Source: Streptomyces rimosus subsp. rimosus
Lineage (GTDB): Bacteria; Actinomycetota; Actinomycetes; Streptomycetales; Streptomycetaceae
NCBI RefSeq assembly: GCF_000720725.1
Contig: NZ_JOCQ01000033.1
Location: 1 to 64,000, forward strand
Length of the DNA: 64,000 bases
Reading direction: 5' to 3'
In this document: piece by piece, positions 36,101 to 43,080 of the stretch
Numbering within the stretch: the first letter of the stretch is position 1
Layout of the letters: every line of letters begins with the position of its first letter
Made by a program: the position numbers and the translations under genes
Notes under the pieces: generated by a model
What the model was told of the DNA's origin: nothing
Database searches by the model: none
The model's input: the letters and a program-made list of their open reading frames with translations, nothing else

Positions 36101-37422
36101 CCGCGCAGCCGGCGCGCCTCCTCCTGGAGCTCGACGGTCTTGGCGCGGTACTCCTTCGTGTCGTCCTTGGCGGCGCCCTTGAGCTGCTCGGCGGTGTCGT
36201 GCGCCTCACCGCGCAGCCGGTCCGCCTCCGCCTCGGCCTCCCGGCGGACCCGCTCGGCCTCCTCGGCGGCGGCCTTGGTGGTGGCCTTGGCGTCCTCCGA
36301 CGCCTTGGTCAGCACCTCCTCGGCGGTCCGTGCGGCCTTCGCGAGCTGCGCGGCGGAGTCCTCCGCCGCCTTGGACCTGGCGGCCTCCTGCGCCTCGGCG
36401 ACCAGCCGCTCGGCCTCCGTACGGGCGTCCGCGCGCAGTTGCTCGGCCTCCGCCTTGAGCGCGTCGGCCTCCTTCGTGGCCTCGGCGACCAGCCGGGCGA
36501 TCTCCGCCTTGGCGGTCCGCAGCCGCTGCTCCTGGTCCGACTCGGCGGCCGACAGCCGCTTGGTGGCGCTCTCCTGCGCCTCGCTGACCAGCTTCTCGGC
36601 CTCGGCGCGGGCCTCGCGCAGCGCGCGGTCGGCCTCCTGCATCCGGGTCTCGGCGGTGCGCGTCAGCTCCGCGGCCTGCCGCCGCGCCTCCTCGGTCTCC
36701 GAACCGACGCTGGTACGCAGCTGCTCGGCCTGGTCCGTGGCCTCCTGGGCCTGGGTGGAGGCGGCGTTCAGCAGCCGCTCGGCGTCCGTACGGGCGCGCC
36801 GCAGGATCGCCTCGGCCTCGGCGCGGGCCTGCTCGGCCTCGCTGCCCAGCCGCGCGCGGGTCTGCTCGGCCAGCCGCTGCGCCTCGGCGCGGGCGGCGGC
36901 CAGCGCCTGCTCGGACTCGGCGCGGGTCTCGTCCATCAGGCGGCGCGCCTGCGCCTCCGTACGGGAGCGCAGCTGCTCCGCCCACGCCACGTTCTCGTTG
37001 ACGTGCGACTCGACGGTCTGGCGGCGCTCGTTCAGCTCCTCGTCCAGCCGGCGGCGCCGCTCGACCGCCTCGGTGTGCAGGTCGGCCTCCATGCGCGCCT
37101 GGCGCTCGGCCTGCTCCTGCAGCAGCCGCTGCGTCTGGGCGCGCGCCTCGCGCACCTCGCGCTCGGCGTCCGTACGCAACTGGTCGGCCTGGATCTGGGC
37201 GTTGCGCAGCAGCTGCTCGGCCTGATGGCTGACGTTGTCGTAAGCGGGGCGGGACGCGATGGTGCGCCGCGCCTCATGGAGCTTGGCTCGCAGCACCTCG
37301 ACCTGGTAGCCGAGGTCGTCGGCGTGCTGGACCGCCTTGTCCCGCTCTGTCTTCAGCCGCTCCATCTCGGCCTCGAACTGCGAGAGGTGGTCGTCAGCCT
37401 CGTAGCGGTCGTTGCCCCGCAC
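33178..37422 (-). CDS. scy: Scy, giant coiled-coil polarity protein
   Basis: Scaffold of the tip-organising centre that recruits DivIVA and FilP and controls branching. 1414 aa, slightly longer than S. coelicolor Scy (about 1326 as I recall), consisting almost wholly of coiled coil: Ala, Glu and Arg dominate, with repeats of the form AEQADxLIAEAxAEAERLRxEA spaced by about 51 residues, the known atypical Scy periodicity. There are no cysteines and few aromatic residues after residue 70. It starts with GTG (RGNDRYEADDHLSQFEAEM). The long overlapping plus-strand open frames here are by-products of its codon bias. Confidence 0.96.
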   Translation of the reverse strand: MRGNDRYEADDHLSQFEAEMERLKTERDKAVQHADDLGYQVEVLRAKLHEARRTIASRPAYDNVSHQAEQLLRNAQIQADQLRTDAEREVREARAQTQRLLQEQAERQARMEADLHTEAVERRRRLDEELNERRQTVESHVNENVAWAEQLRSRTEAQARRLMDETRAESEQALAAARAEAQRLAEQTRARLGSEAEQARAEAEAILRRARTDAERLLNAASTQAQEATDQAEQLRTSVGSETEEARRQAAELTRTAETRMQEADRALREARAEAEKLVSEAQESATKRLSAAESDQEQRLRTAKAEIARLVAEATKEADALKAEAEQLRADARTEAERLVAEAQEAARSKAAEDSAAQLAKAARTAEEVLTKASEDAKATTKAAAEEAERVRREAEAEADRLRGEAHDTAEQLKGAAKDDTKEYRAKTVELQEEARRLRGEAEQLRAEAVDEGDRIRAEARREAVQQIEDAAATAEELLAKAKSDAEETRSGAGAESERIRTEAIERATALRKQAEEVLERAREEAEELRGESEEAAAALKAEAEEAARQLRAEAEEAAAERRTEAQEELDRLQAEAAEKVAAAEEALHDARGEAEKLRREAQEEAAKLKAESAERLRTLQQQAEEEAERLRSEAATDASAARAEGEAVAVRLRGDAAAEAERLKTEAQETADRVRAEAAAAAERTGAEAAEALAAAQEEAARRRREAEQLLGEAREESHQERTAAREQSEELLASARTRVAEAQEEAERLVEEAERRAAELVAAAEQTAQQVRDAVAGLHEQAEEEITGLRSAAEHAAERTRTEAQEEADRVRADAYAERERAAEDASRTRHEAQEEAEAAKALADRTVAEAIAEADRLRAEADSTLDEAREAAGKARTDAAEQADSLIAEATAQAEKMVADASAKAQQLRTDASDALASAEQDANRARAEARNDANRMRSDAAEQVDQLLTEARAEAERIVTEATELTSSAQDDADRTVREGREAAERLRAEGEQRAAELVAEATAEAERLRTEAAEALETARREAERTGDEAREAANKTRSDAAEQADTLISEAGSEAERLRADAAETVAGAERDADRTRADAREQADRMIAEATAEADRLRAEAADTVTSAQEHATRTRAESERIKEDAEAEADRLRTEALEESEQTVDAARKDAAQRRADAAEQADQLIAKAQEEALKAATAAEEQADTMVGAARKEAERIVAEATAEGNGFVEKARTDADTLLSEARGDATAIRERAEELRTRIEGEVEELHERARRESAETMKNAGERVDKLIAQATQQQAEAEEKAKRMVSDASSEASKVRIAAVKKAEGLLKEAEQKKAEAVRESERMRTEARAEAERIVEEGKRELEVLVRRRKDINAEISRVQDVLEALESFEAPSNGGGKEGAKAAAGAGATRSSGKQSEG

Positions 37423-37579
37423 TGCGCGGTCCCATCCGTCCCCTGGTCATGGTGGCGGCCGGCTCCCATCTGCTCGTGCGCAGCCCGAAATGCCTCGTGC
37501 GGGACGCGTACTGGAGCTGACCCTTCCGAAGAAATGGTGTCAGATCATCGGCGGAGTGTGGACCGAGCCCCGACCCGGC

Positions 37580-37611
37580 CCCCGGCCGAAGGTGCACTCT
37601 ACCGGCCGGGG
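37580..37611 (-). terminator. Probable terminator after mce
   Basis: Arms 37580-37588 (CCCCGGCCG) and 37603-37611 pair perfectly over 9 bp with a 14-nt loop. It starts 11 nt past the mce stop on the minus strand and upstream of scy. No T-run follows. Confidence 0.6.
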
Positions 37612-37622
37612 AAGGGAAAAGG

Positions 37623-38105
37623 TCAGTGCTCTGTCGTGGAGGGAGACGTGGAGGAGGGGGCGGCAGTTCCGCCGGGGCCTCCGTGGGGCGCCGCGGTGAC
37701 CAGTTCGGTCAGCACGCCGTGGCAGTCCTTGGGGTGCAGAAAGGTGATCCGCGACCCCATCGAGCCCACCCGCGGCTCCTCGTAGAGCACCCGCACGCCC
37801 TTGCCCCGGATGGCCTCGGAGTCCCCGTCCACGTCCGCCGTACCAAAGGCGATGTGGTGCACCCCCTCGCCGTTCTTGGCGAGCCACTTGCCCACCGCGG
37901 AGTCCTCCCGGATCGGTTCCAGGAGCTGAAGATACGAGGCGCCGCCGTCCGACGTATCGTTGATCTTCAGCATGGCCTCGCGGACGCCCTGTTCCTCGTT
38001 GACCTCGCTGTGGAACACCTCGAAGCCGTACGTGGCACGGTAGAACTCGACGGTCGTGTCGAGGTCCTTGCAGGCGATCCCGATGTGGTCGATTCGCGTC
38101 AGCAT
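37623..38105 (-). CDS. mce: Methylmalonyl-CoA epimerase
   Basis: Interconverts (R)- and (S)-methylmalonyl-CoA for propionate metabolism and polyketide extender supply. 160 aa of the glyoxalase/VOC fold: metal-ligand His in MLTRIDHIGIAC (His7), the second His in GEGVHHIAFG and Glu/acid in the C-terminal GSRITFLHPKDCHGVLTELV. A 15-20-residue Pro/Ser/Thr tail is added. ATG 38105 gives the conserved N terminus; GGAGG is only one base away from it, so initiation may be weak or leaderless. Divergent from the acetyl-CoA acetyltransferase. Confidence 0.95.
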   Translation of the reverse strand: MLTRIDHIGIACKDLDTTVEFYRATYGFEVFHSEVNEEQGVREAMLKINDTSDGGASYLQLLEPIREDSAVGKWLAKNGEGVHHIAFGTADVDGDSEAIRGKGVRVLYEEPRVGSMGSRITFLHPKDCHGVLTELVTAAPHGGPGGTAAPSSTSPSTTEH

Positions 38106-38242
38106 GCCTCCAGTGCACCGCCCGCACGCGTGGTTACGCAACGTGCGCGCGATCACACCCGCAGCCCGGTGACCCGGCGCCTACCCCTCAGTACATTGAC
38201 GGGAACCCTCGTTAACCTCCCTGTACAGGAAGGGCCGCGCTG

Positions 38243-39454
38243 ATGTCGACAGCGAACGGTACGTCCAGCACCACCTCCGTGATCGTCGCGGGCGCCCGGA
38301 CCCCCATGGGCCGCCTGCTGGGATCCCTGCGCAGCTTCTCCGGCGCCGACCTGGGGGGCGTGGCCATCAAGGCCGCGCTGGACCGGGCGGGCATCGGCGG
38401 CGACCAGGTGCAGTACGTGATCATGGGCCAGGTGCTCCAGGCCGGCGCGGGCCAGATCCCCGCCCGCCAGGCCGCCGTCAAGGCCGGCATCCCGATGAGC
38501 GTCCCGGCCCTGACCGTGAACAAGGTCTGCCTCTCCGGCCTGGACGCCATCGCGCTCGCCGACCAGCTGATCCGCGCCGGCGAGTTCGACGTGGTCGTCG
38601 CCGGCGGCCAGGAGTCCATGACCAACGCGCCCCACCTGCTGCCCAAGTCCCGCGAGGGCTTCAAGTACGGCGCCGTCGAGATGCTCGACTCGATGGCCCA
38701 CGACGGCCTCACCGACGCGTACGAGAACATCGCGATGGGCGCGTCCACCGAGAAGCACAACACCCGCCTGGGCATCGGCCGCGCCGAGCAGGACGAGATC
38801 GCCGCCCGCTCCCACCAGCGCGCCGCCGCCGCCCAGAAGAACGGCCTCTTCGAGGCGGAGATCACCCCCGTGGAGATCCCGCAGCGCAAGGGCGAGCCGG
38901 TCGTCTTCAGCAAGGACGAGGGCATCCGCGGCGAGACCACCACCGAGACCCTGGCCAAGCTGCGCCCCGCCTTCGCCAAGGACGGCACCATCACCGCCGG
39001 CACGTCCTCGCAGATCTCCGACGGCGCCGCCGCGGTGGTCGTCATGAGCAAGGCCAAGGCCGAGGAACTGGGCCTGGACTGGATCGCCGAGATCGGCGCC
39101 CACGGCAACGTGGCGGGCCCGGACAACTCCCTCCAGTCCCAGCCGAGCAACGCGATCCGGCACGCTCTGGGCAAGTCCGGCCTCTCGGTCGAGGATCTTG
39201 ACCTGATCGAGATCAACGAGGCGTTCGCCGCGGTGGCCGTGCAGTCAATGAAGGACCTCGGGGTGTCGCCGGAAAAGGTGAACGTCAACGGCGGCGCCAT
39301 CGCGCTCGGTCACCCGATCGGCATGTCCGGCGCCCGCATCGTCCTCCACCTCGCCCTGGAGCTGCGCCGGCGCGGCGGCGGCGTGGGCGCGGCGGCCCTG
39401 TGCGGCGGCGGTGGCCAGGGCGACGCGCTGATCATCCGCGTACCGGGCAAGTAA
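38243..39454 (+). CDS. Acetyl-CoA C-acetyltransferase (thiolase)
   Basis: Biosynthetic-type thiolase of 403 aa that condenses two acetyl-CoA to acetoacetyl-CoA. The acylated Cys96 is in VNKVCLSGLDAI, the catalytic His in ALGHPIGMSGAR and the second Cys in LCGGGGQGDA. The ATG follows AGGAAGGG at 10 nt. meaB begins 27 nt after its stop, so the two are probably co-transcribed. Confidence 0.95.
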   Translation: MSTANGTSSTTSVIVAGARTPMGRLLGSLRSFSGADLGGVAIKAALDRAGIGGDQVQYVIMGQVLQAGAGQIPARQAAVKAGIPMSVPALTVNKVCLSGLDAIALADQLIRAGEFDVVVAGGQESMTNAPHLLPKSREGFKYGAVEMLDSMAHDGLTDAYENIAMGASTEKHNTRLGIGRAEQDEIAARSHQRAAAAQKNGLFEAEITPVEIPQRKGEPVVFSKDEGIRGETTTETLAKLRPAFAKDGTITAGTSSQISDGAAAVVVMSKAKAEELGLDWIAEIGAHGNVAGPDNSLQSQPSNAIRHALGKSGLSVEDLDLIEINEAFAAVAVQSMKDLGVSPEKVNVNGGAIALGHPIGMSGARIVLHLALELRRRGGGVGAAALCGGGGQGDALIIRVPGK

Positions 39455-39481
39455 GCCAACCGAACCGGGAGGAACTGGGCA

Positions 39482-40450
39482 GTGGTGGACGTCCCCGAAC
39501 TGGTGGAACAGGCACGACAGGGCCGGCCAAGGGCCGTGGCCCGGCTGATCTCGCTGGTGGAGGGGGCGTCCCCGCAACTGCGCGAAGTGATGGCGGCCCT
39601 GGCCCCCCTGGCCGGCCAGGCGTACGTGGTGGGCCTGACCGGCTCCCCCGGTGTAGGCAAATCAACCTCCACCTCCGCCCTGGTCACCGCCTACCGCCGA
39701 GCGGGCAAACGGGTCGGCGTCCTCGCCGTCGACCCGTCCTCCCCCTTCTCCGGCGGAGCCCTCCTCGGCGACCGCGTCCGCATGTCGGAACACGCCTCCG
39801 ACCCCGGCGTGTACATCCGCTCCATGGCCACCCGAGGCCACCTGGGCGGCCTGGCGTGGGCCGCCCCCCAGGCGATCCGCGTCCTGGACGCGGCAGGCTG
39901 CGACGTGATCCTGGTGGAGACGGTCGGCGTCGGCCAGTCCGAGGTGGACATCGCCTCCCAGGCCGACACCACCGTGGTCCTCCTCGCCCCCGGCATGGGC
40001 GACGGCATCCAGGCCGCCAAGGCCGGAATCCTGGAGATCGGCGACGTCTACGTGGTCAACAAGGCCGACCGCGACGGCGCCGACGCCACGGCCCGCGAGC
40101 TCAACCACATGCTCGGCCTGGGCGAGGCCCGAGCCCCCGGCGACTGGCGCCCCCCGATCGTCAAAACGGTCGCGGCCCGCGCCCAGGGCACCGACGAACT
40201 CGTAGAAGCCCTGGAAAAGCACCGCGCCTGGACCGAGGAGCACGGCGTCCTCGCAGAACGCCGCCGCACCCGAGCAGCACGCGAGGTCGAGACCATCGCC
40301 GTAACCCAACTACGGGAACGCATCGGCGACCTACGGGGCGACCGCCGCCTGTCCGTACTGGCGGAGCGCATCGTGGCGGGCGAACTGGACCCGTACGCGG
40401 CGGCGGACGAATTGGTTGCGGGGCTCACGGGGGAGGAGACGGCGGGCTAG
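39482..40450 (+). CDS. meaB: MeaB/ArgK-type GTPase, mutase chaperone
   Basis: G3E-family GTPase that loads and protects adenosylcobalamin in methylmalonyl-CoA-type mutases. 322 aa: Walker A GSPGVGKS at 54-61, switch segments DPSSPFSGGALLGDRVRM and ILVETVGVGQSEVD, and the base-specificity motif NKAD. C-terminal helical dimerisation arm follows. Starts GTG GTG; GGGAGGAA lies eight bases upstream. Its client here is probably the mutase subunit at 51725, or a methylmalonyl-CoA mutase elsewhere. Confidence 0.95.
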   Translation: MVDVPELVEQARQGRPRAVARLISLVEGASPQLREVMAALAPLAGQAYVVGLTGSPGVGKSTSTSALVTAYRRAGKRVGVLAVDPSSPFSGGALLGDRVRMSEHASDPGVYIRSMATRGHLGGLAWAAPQAIRVLDAAGCDVILVETVGVGQSEVDIASQADTTVVLLAPGMGDGIQAAKAGILEIGDVYVVNKADRDGADATARELNHMLGLGEARAPGDWRPPIVKTVAARAQGTDELVEALEKHRAWTEEHGVLAERRRTRAAREVETIAVTQLRERIGDLRGDRRLSVLAERIVAGELDPYAAADELVAGLTGEETAG

Positions 40451-40456
40451 AGGCCA

Positions 40457-40480
40457 GCTGGGGCCTGTAAAGACCCCAGC
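40457..40480 (+). terminator. Terminator after meaB
   Basis: Arms GCTGGGG (40457-40463) and CCCCAGC (40474-40480) pair perfectly around a 10-nt loop, 6 nt after the meaB stop. The rest of the gap to 40692 holds the dispersed repeat and other short dyads but no gene. Confidence 0.65.
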
Positions 40481-40592
40481 CACGGCGGCGGGATAGTCGC
40501 CCACGGAGCGGCTCGGGGACATACAGGGGTCTCCCCGCAGGCGACCGAGGCCCCGGTCGCGAATGACCATAAGGTCGCGTCCCCGGCAACGT

Positions 40593-40622
40593 GGGGGTCC
40601 CCCCGGCCGGAGGCTGGGGGAG
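40593..40622. repeat. Dispersed GC-rich palindromic repeat, copy 2
   Basis: The 23-bp core identical to the copy at 21498-21520 (CCCCCGGCC, GGA, GGCTGGGGG, then AG), here in the gap between meaB and the convergent metalloprotease gene. Confidence 0.75.
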
Positions 40623-40685
40623 AGTGACCCCTGTGTGGCCCCGAGCCCCACCCACCGGACCGACCGCGCAGAACGCGCACCCCCA

Positions 40686-40703
40686 CTGGGGCTCACGCCC
40701 CAG
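40686..40703 (-). terminator. Hairpin overlapping the metalloprotease stop codon
   Basis: Arms CTGGGGC (40686-40692) and GCCCCAG (40697-40703) are perfect with loop TCAC, which contains the stop codon (40693-40695). Confidence 0.6.
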
Positions 40704-41577
40704 AAACCACCCCCGCACTCCTCAAGACCTCCCGAGCCGACAAGCCCACACTCTCCGCCGCACTCATCCCCGAAGCAGCCAGATGCGCACCCGCGATGCG
40801 CAGCCCCACCGCATACCCGGCGTTGTCCGGCAGCCCGACCGGCGTGAGCCCCATGCGTCGCGCAGTGGCGTCCCCATACACATACGGCGGCAAATTCGGC
40901 ATCCCGGCCACATCAATCGCGCCGGCGACCTTCTCGTACGCGGCATCCAGCTCCGCACCGGAAACCCCCGTGGCCCAGGGCCCCATCGCCTCCGCTCCCG
41001 CCAGCTCCCGCACGAACGCCTCCGCCAGCCCCTCCGCCACGACCTGCTCACCGACCGTGACCGCCACCGGGTCCCAGACCACATTCGCGTAGCGGACGTT
41101 GTGGTGCAGCTCGTGCGCCGCGGAATGTCCGATCTTCGCCAGGCTGACCTCGGTGGGCCACATCGTCAGATGGATCGCTCCCGGGAACCCGCCCAGCCCG
41201 GTGTACCCGGCATTGCGTATCAGCAGGTCGTCGTCCGGATCACCGAGCACCAGCACCACATGCACCGTGTCGGCGGCCCGGAGCCCCGACGCGACGACGG
41301 GCCGCAGCCGCTCCCACGCCGCACCGAGCTGTTCCTCCACCCGTTCCCACACCCGCGCGCCCTGCATCCGCTCCAGAGCGGCCAGGTAGCGCGGATCCTC
41401 CCGGTCGATCCGGAAGCCGCAGCCCATCTCGTGCATCTGCATCAGATCCACGCCCGCGACGGACATCGCGTCCCGCAGCGGACCGAGCATTTCCCGTAGA
41501 GCATCCGGCCGCTCCTCCAGCGGACGCCGGAGGAGCTCGGCCATGGCGGACGCCGTGTCATGCACAACAATCTTCAT
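40693..41577 (-). CDS. DUF2268-type putative zinc metalloprotease
   Basis: Protein of 294 aa with the zinc-protease motif HELHH (155-159) inside KIGHSAAHELHHNV and a downstream Glu (VVAEGLAEAF, about 182) that could be the third ligand, as in the YjaZ/DUF2268 family. No signal peptide or membrane segment, so it is cytoplasmic. ATG 41577 was chosen because it lies 8 nt after a -10 hexamer of a clear promoter, giving a leaderless mRNA; there is no ribosome site. The promoter has a MerR-type operator (next entry). Substrate unknown. Confidence 0.82.
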   Translation of the reverse strand: MKIVVHDTASAMAELLRRPLEERPDALREMLGPLRDAMSVAGVDLMQMHEMGCGFRIDREDPRYLAALERMQGARVWERVEEQLGAAWERLRPVVASGLRAADTVHVVLVLGDPDDDLLIRNAGYTGLGGFPGAIHLTMWPTEVSLAKIGHSAAHELHHNVRYANVVWDPVAVTVGEQVVAEGLAEAFVRELAGAEAMGPWATGVSGAELDAAYEKVAGAIDVAGMPNLPPYVYGDATARRMGLTPVGLPDNAGYAVGLRIAGAHLAASGMSAAESVGLSAREVLRSAGVVSGA

Positions 41578-41585
41578 GACGCGGG

Positions 41586-41616
41586 ACGGTAGAGCCTCAC
41601 GCTGCGTGAGGCTCAA
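41586..41616 (-). promoter_or_regulatory. MerR-type promoter with 21-bp perfect palindrome in a 19-bp spacer
   Basis: On the minus strand TTGAGC (41616-41611) and TACCGT (41591-41586) are 19 bp apart. A perfect dyad, arms AGCCTCACGC and GCGTGAGGCT around one base (41593-41613), fills the spacer. A 19-bp spacer with a dyad is the mark of MerR activators; arms CCTCACG and CGTGAGG resemble the tipA-type operator as I recall it. Confidence 0.8.
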
Positions 41617-41644
41617 GCCGCGACATCACGAGAACCGCGAACCC

Positions 41645-42289
41645 TCAGTCGTCGGCGCCATCGGCGTCACCGTCCCGCGGCGCCACCGACACCTTCCCCG
41701 TACGCGGGTCGACGTCCAGCTTGTGCTCCTTGCCGTCCTTGGTGACGGTCTCCACCTCCCAGACGGCAGAGGCCCGGTGGTCATCGTCCAGATCCACGGA
41801 GGTCACCGTCCCGTACGAAGCGGCGGCCTTCTCAGCGGCCGCCACCGCACCCACGGAGGCCCCCTTCAGCTCGGCACGCGCACGGGTGGCACCACCATCG
41901 TCGTCACCCTCGTGCTCCAGGTGCTGATCCAGCACCTTCGCGTTGCCCGCGTCGAGCGTCACCTCGTGCCACTTGCCGTCCTTGCCGAGCACGTCCACCT
42001 CCCAGACCAGTCCGGGCCGGTCCTGGTCGAGGTCGATGCCGGTGACCGTGCCGGGGGTGGCCTTCAGCGCGGCCGCCGCGGCCTGCGGAGCGGAGACGGA
42101 GGCGGCCTTGGCCTCTCGCGCATCCTCGTTCACGCCGTCGTCCGGCACGCTGACACTGGACCGCGGCGCGGACGACGCGGACGACGGTCCCGACGCCCCG
42201 GAGCCGCCGCTGAAGGCGACGGCGGTAGCGGTCCCCCCGCCGATCAGCGCGGCCGCGGCAACGGTGGCAATGACGATGTTGCGCTTCAT
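41645..42289 (-). CDS. Exported PepSY-domain protein
   Basis: Protein of 214 aa with an N-terminal signal or anchor (KRNIVIATVAAAALIGGGTATAVAFSG, 2-28), a Ser/Ala linker, and two PepSY-like domains (about 66-125 and 138-205; TGIDLDQDRPGLVWEVDVLGKDG and TSVDLDDDHRASAVWEVETVTKDG). Acidic and His clusters (LEHEGDDDGG) are noticeable. Ribosome site GGGGAG. It is divergent from an OmpR-type two-component system with shared direct-repeat sites, so it is likely a target or an auxiliary sensor of that system. Confidence 0.9.
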   Translation of the reverse strand: MKRNIVIATVAAAALIGGGTATAVAFSGGSGASGPSSASSAPRSSVSVPDDGVNEDAREAKAASVSAPQAAAAALKATPGTVTGIDLDQDRPGLVWEVDVLGKDGKWHEVTLDAGNAKVLDQHLEHEGDDDGGATRARAELKGASVGAVAAAEKAAASYGTVTSVDLDDDHRASAVWEVETVTKDGKEHKLDVDPRTGKVSVAPRDGDADGADD

Positions 42290-42356
42290 ATCGGTGTCTC
42301 CCCGATCCATGAGGTGAGGTCGTGCTCGATGACGTGATCCACCGTCGCGCAGCCGA

Positions 42357-42396
42357 CCTGAAGCCAACCTGAAGCCACCTGAAGCCCCCTTCAGGT
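42357..42396. promoter_or_regulatory. Tandem CCTGAAGCC repeats, probable response-regulator operator
   Basis: CCTGAAGCC starts at 42357, 42368 and 42378 (steps of 11 and 10 bp), followed by the inverse copy CCTTCAGG at 42388-42395. Direct repeats with 10-11-bp period are the usual binding sites of OmpR/PhoB-type regulators. They lie between the divergent PepSY and regulator genes. Confidence 0.75.
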
Positions 42397-42417
42397 GAGC
42401 AATGACATCGTGGGCGC

Positions 42418-43080
42418 ATGCGCCTGTTGATCGTGGAGGACGAGAAGCGACTGGCCCGGTCCCTGGCGGGGGGACTGCGGGCCGAGGGATACGCGGTCGA
42501 CGTGGTGCACGACGGCCTGGAAGGCCTGCACCGGGCGGGCGAGGGCACGTACGACCTGGTGATCCTGGACATCATGCTGCCGGGGATGAACGGCTACCGC
42601 GTGTGCGGCGCCCTGCGCGCGGCGGGCAACGACGTACCGGTGCTGATGCTGACGGCCAAGGACGGCGAGTACGACGAGGCCGAAGGGCTGGACACCGGCG
42701 CGGACGACTACCTGACGAAGCCGTTCTCGTACGTCGTGCTGATGGCCCGCGTGAAGGCGCTGCTGCGCCGGCGCGGGCGGTCGGCACTGCCCGTACTGCG
42801 CGTGGGGGAGCTGAGCATCGACCAGGGCGCGCACCGGGTGGAGCGCGACGGCGCGGAGGTGACGCTGACCGCCAAGGAGTTCGCCGTACTGGAGCAACTG
42901 GCGCTGCGCGCGGGAGAGGTGGTGTCCAAGGCGGAGATCCTGGAGCACGTGTGGGACTTCGCGTACGAGGGCGACAACAACATCGTCGAGGTGTACGTGA
43001 GCGCGCTGCGCCGCAAGCTGGGCGCCGCGGCGATCCAGACGGTACGCGGCGCCGGATACCGGCTGGCATCCGATGCGTAG
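42418..43080 (+). CDS. OmpR/PhoB-family response regulator
   Basis: DNA-binding regulator of 220 aa. Receiver domain with acidic pocket ED (7-8), phospho-Asp51 in LVILDIMLPGMNGY and Lys100 in DYLTKPFS; winged-helix output domain from about 126 to 217 (LTAKEFAVLEQLALRAGEVVSKAEILEHVW, then NNIVEVYVSALRRKL). It overlaps the kinase start by 8 nt. No clear ribosome site. The CCTGAAGCC repeats just upstream suggest autoregulation. Confidence 0.94.
   Translation: MRLLIVEDEKRLARSLAGGLRAEGYAVDVVHDGLEGLHRAGEGTYDLVILDIMLPGMNGYRVCGALRAAGNDVPVLMLTAKDGEYDEAEGLDTGADDYLTKPFSYVVLMARVKALLRRRGRSALPVLRVGELSIDQGAHRVERDGAEVTLTAKEFAVLEQLALRAGEVVSKAEILEHVWDFAYEGDNNIVEVYVSALRRKLGAAAIQTVRGAGYRLASDA

Noticed and set aside
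33124..37785. A 1553-codon plus-strand open frame opposite scy
   Set aside because: It mirrors the codon bias of scy. The peptide is Leu/Gly/Arg-rich nonsense with no domain, and scy is a well-known gene with clear coiled-coil periodicity.
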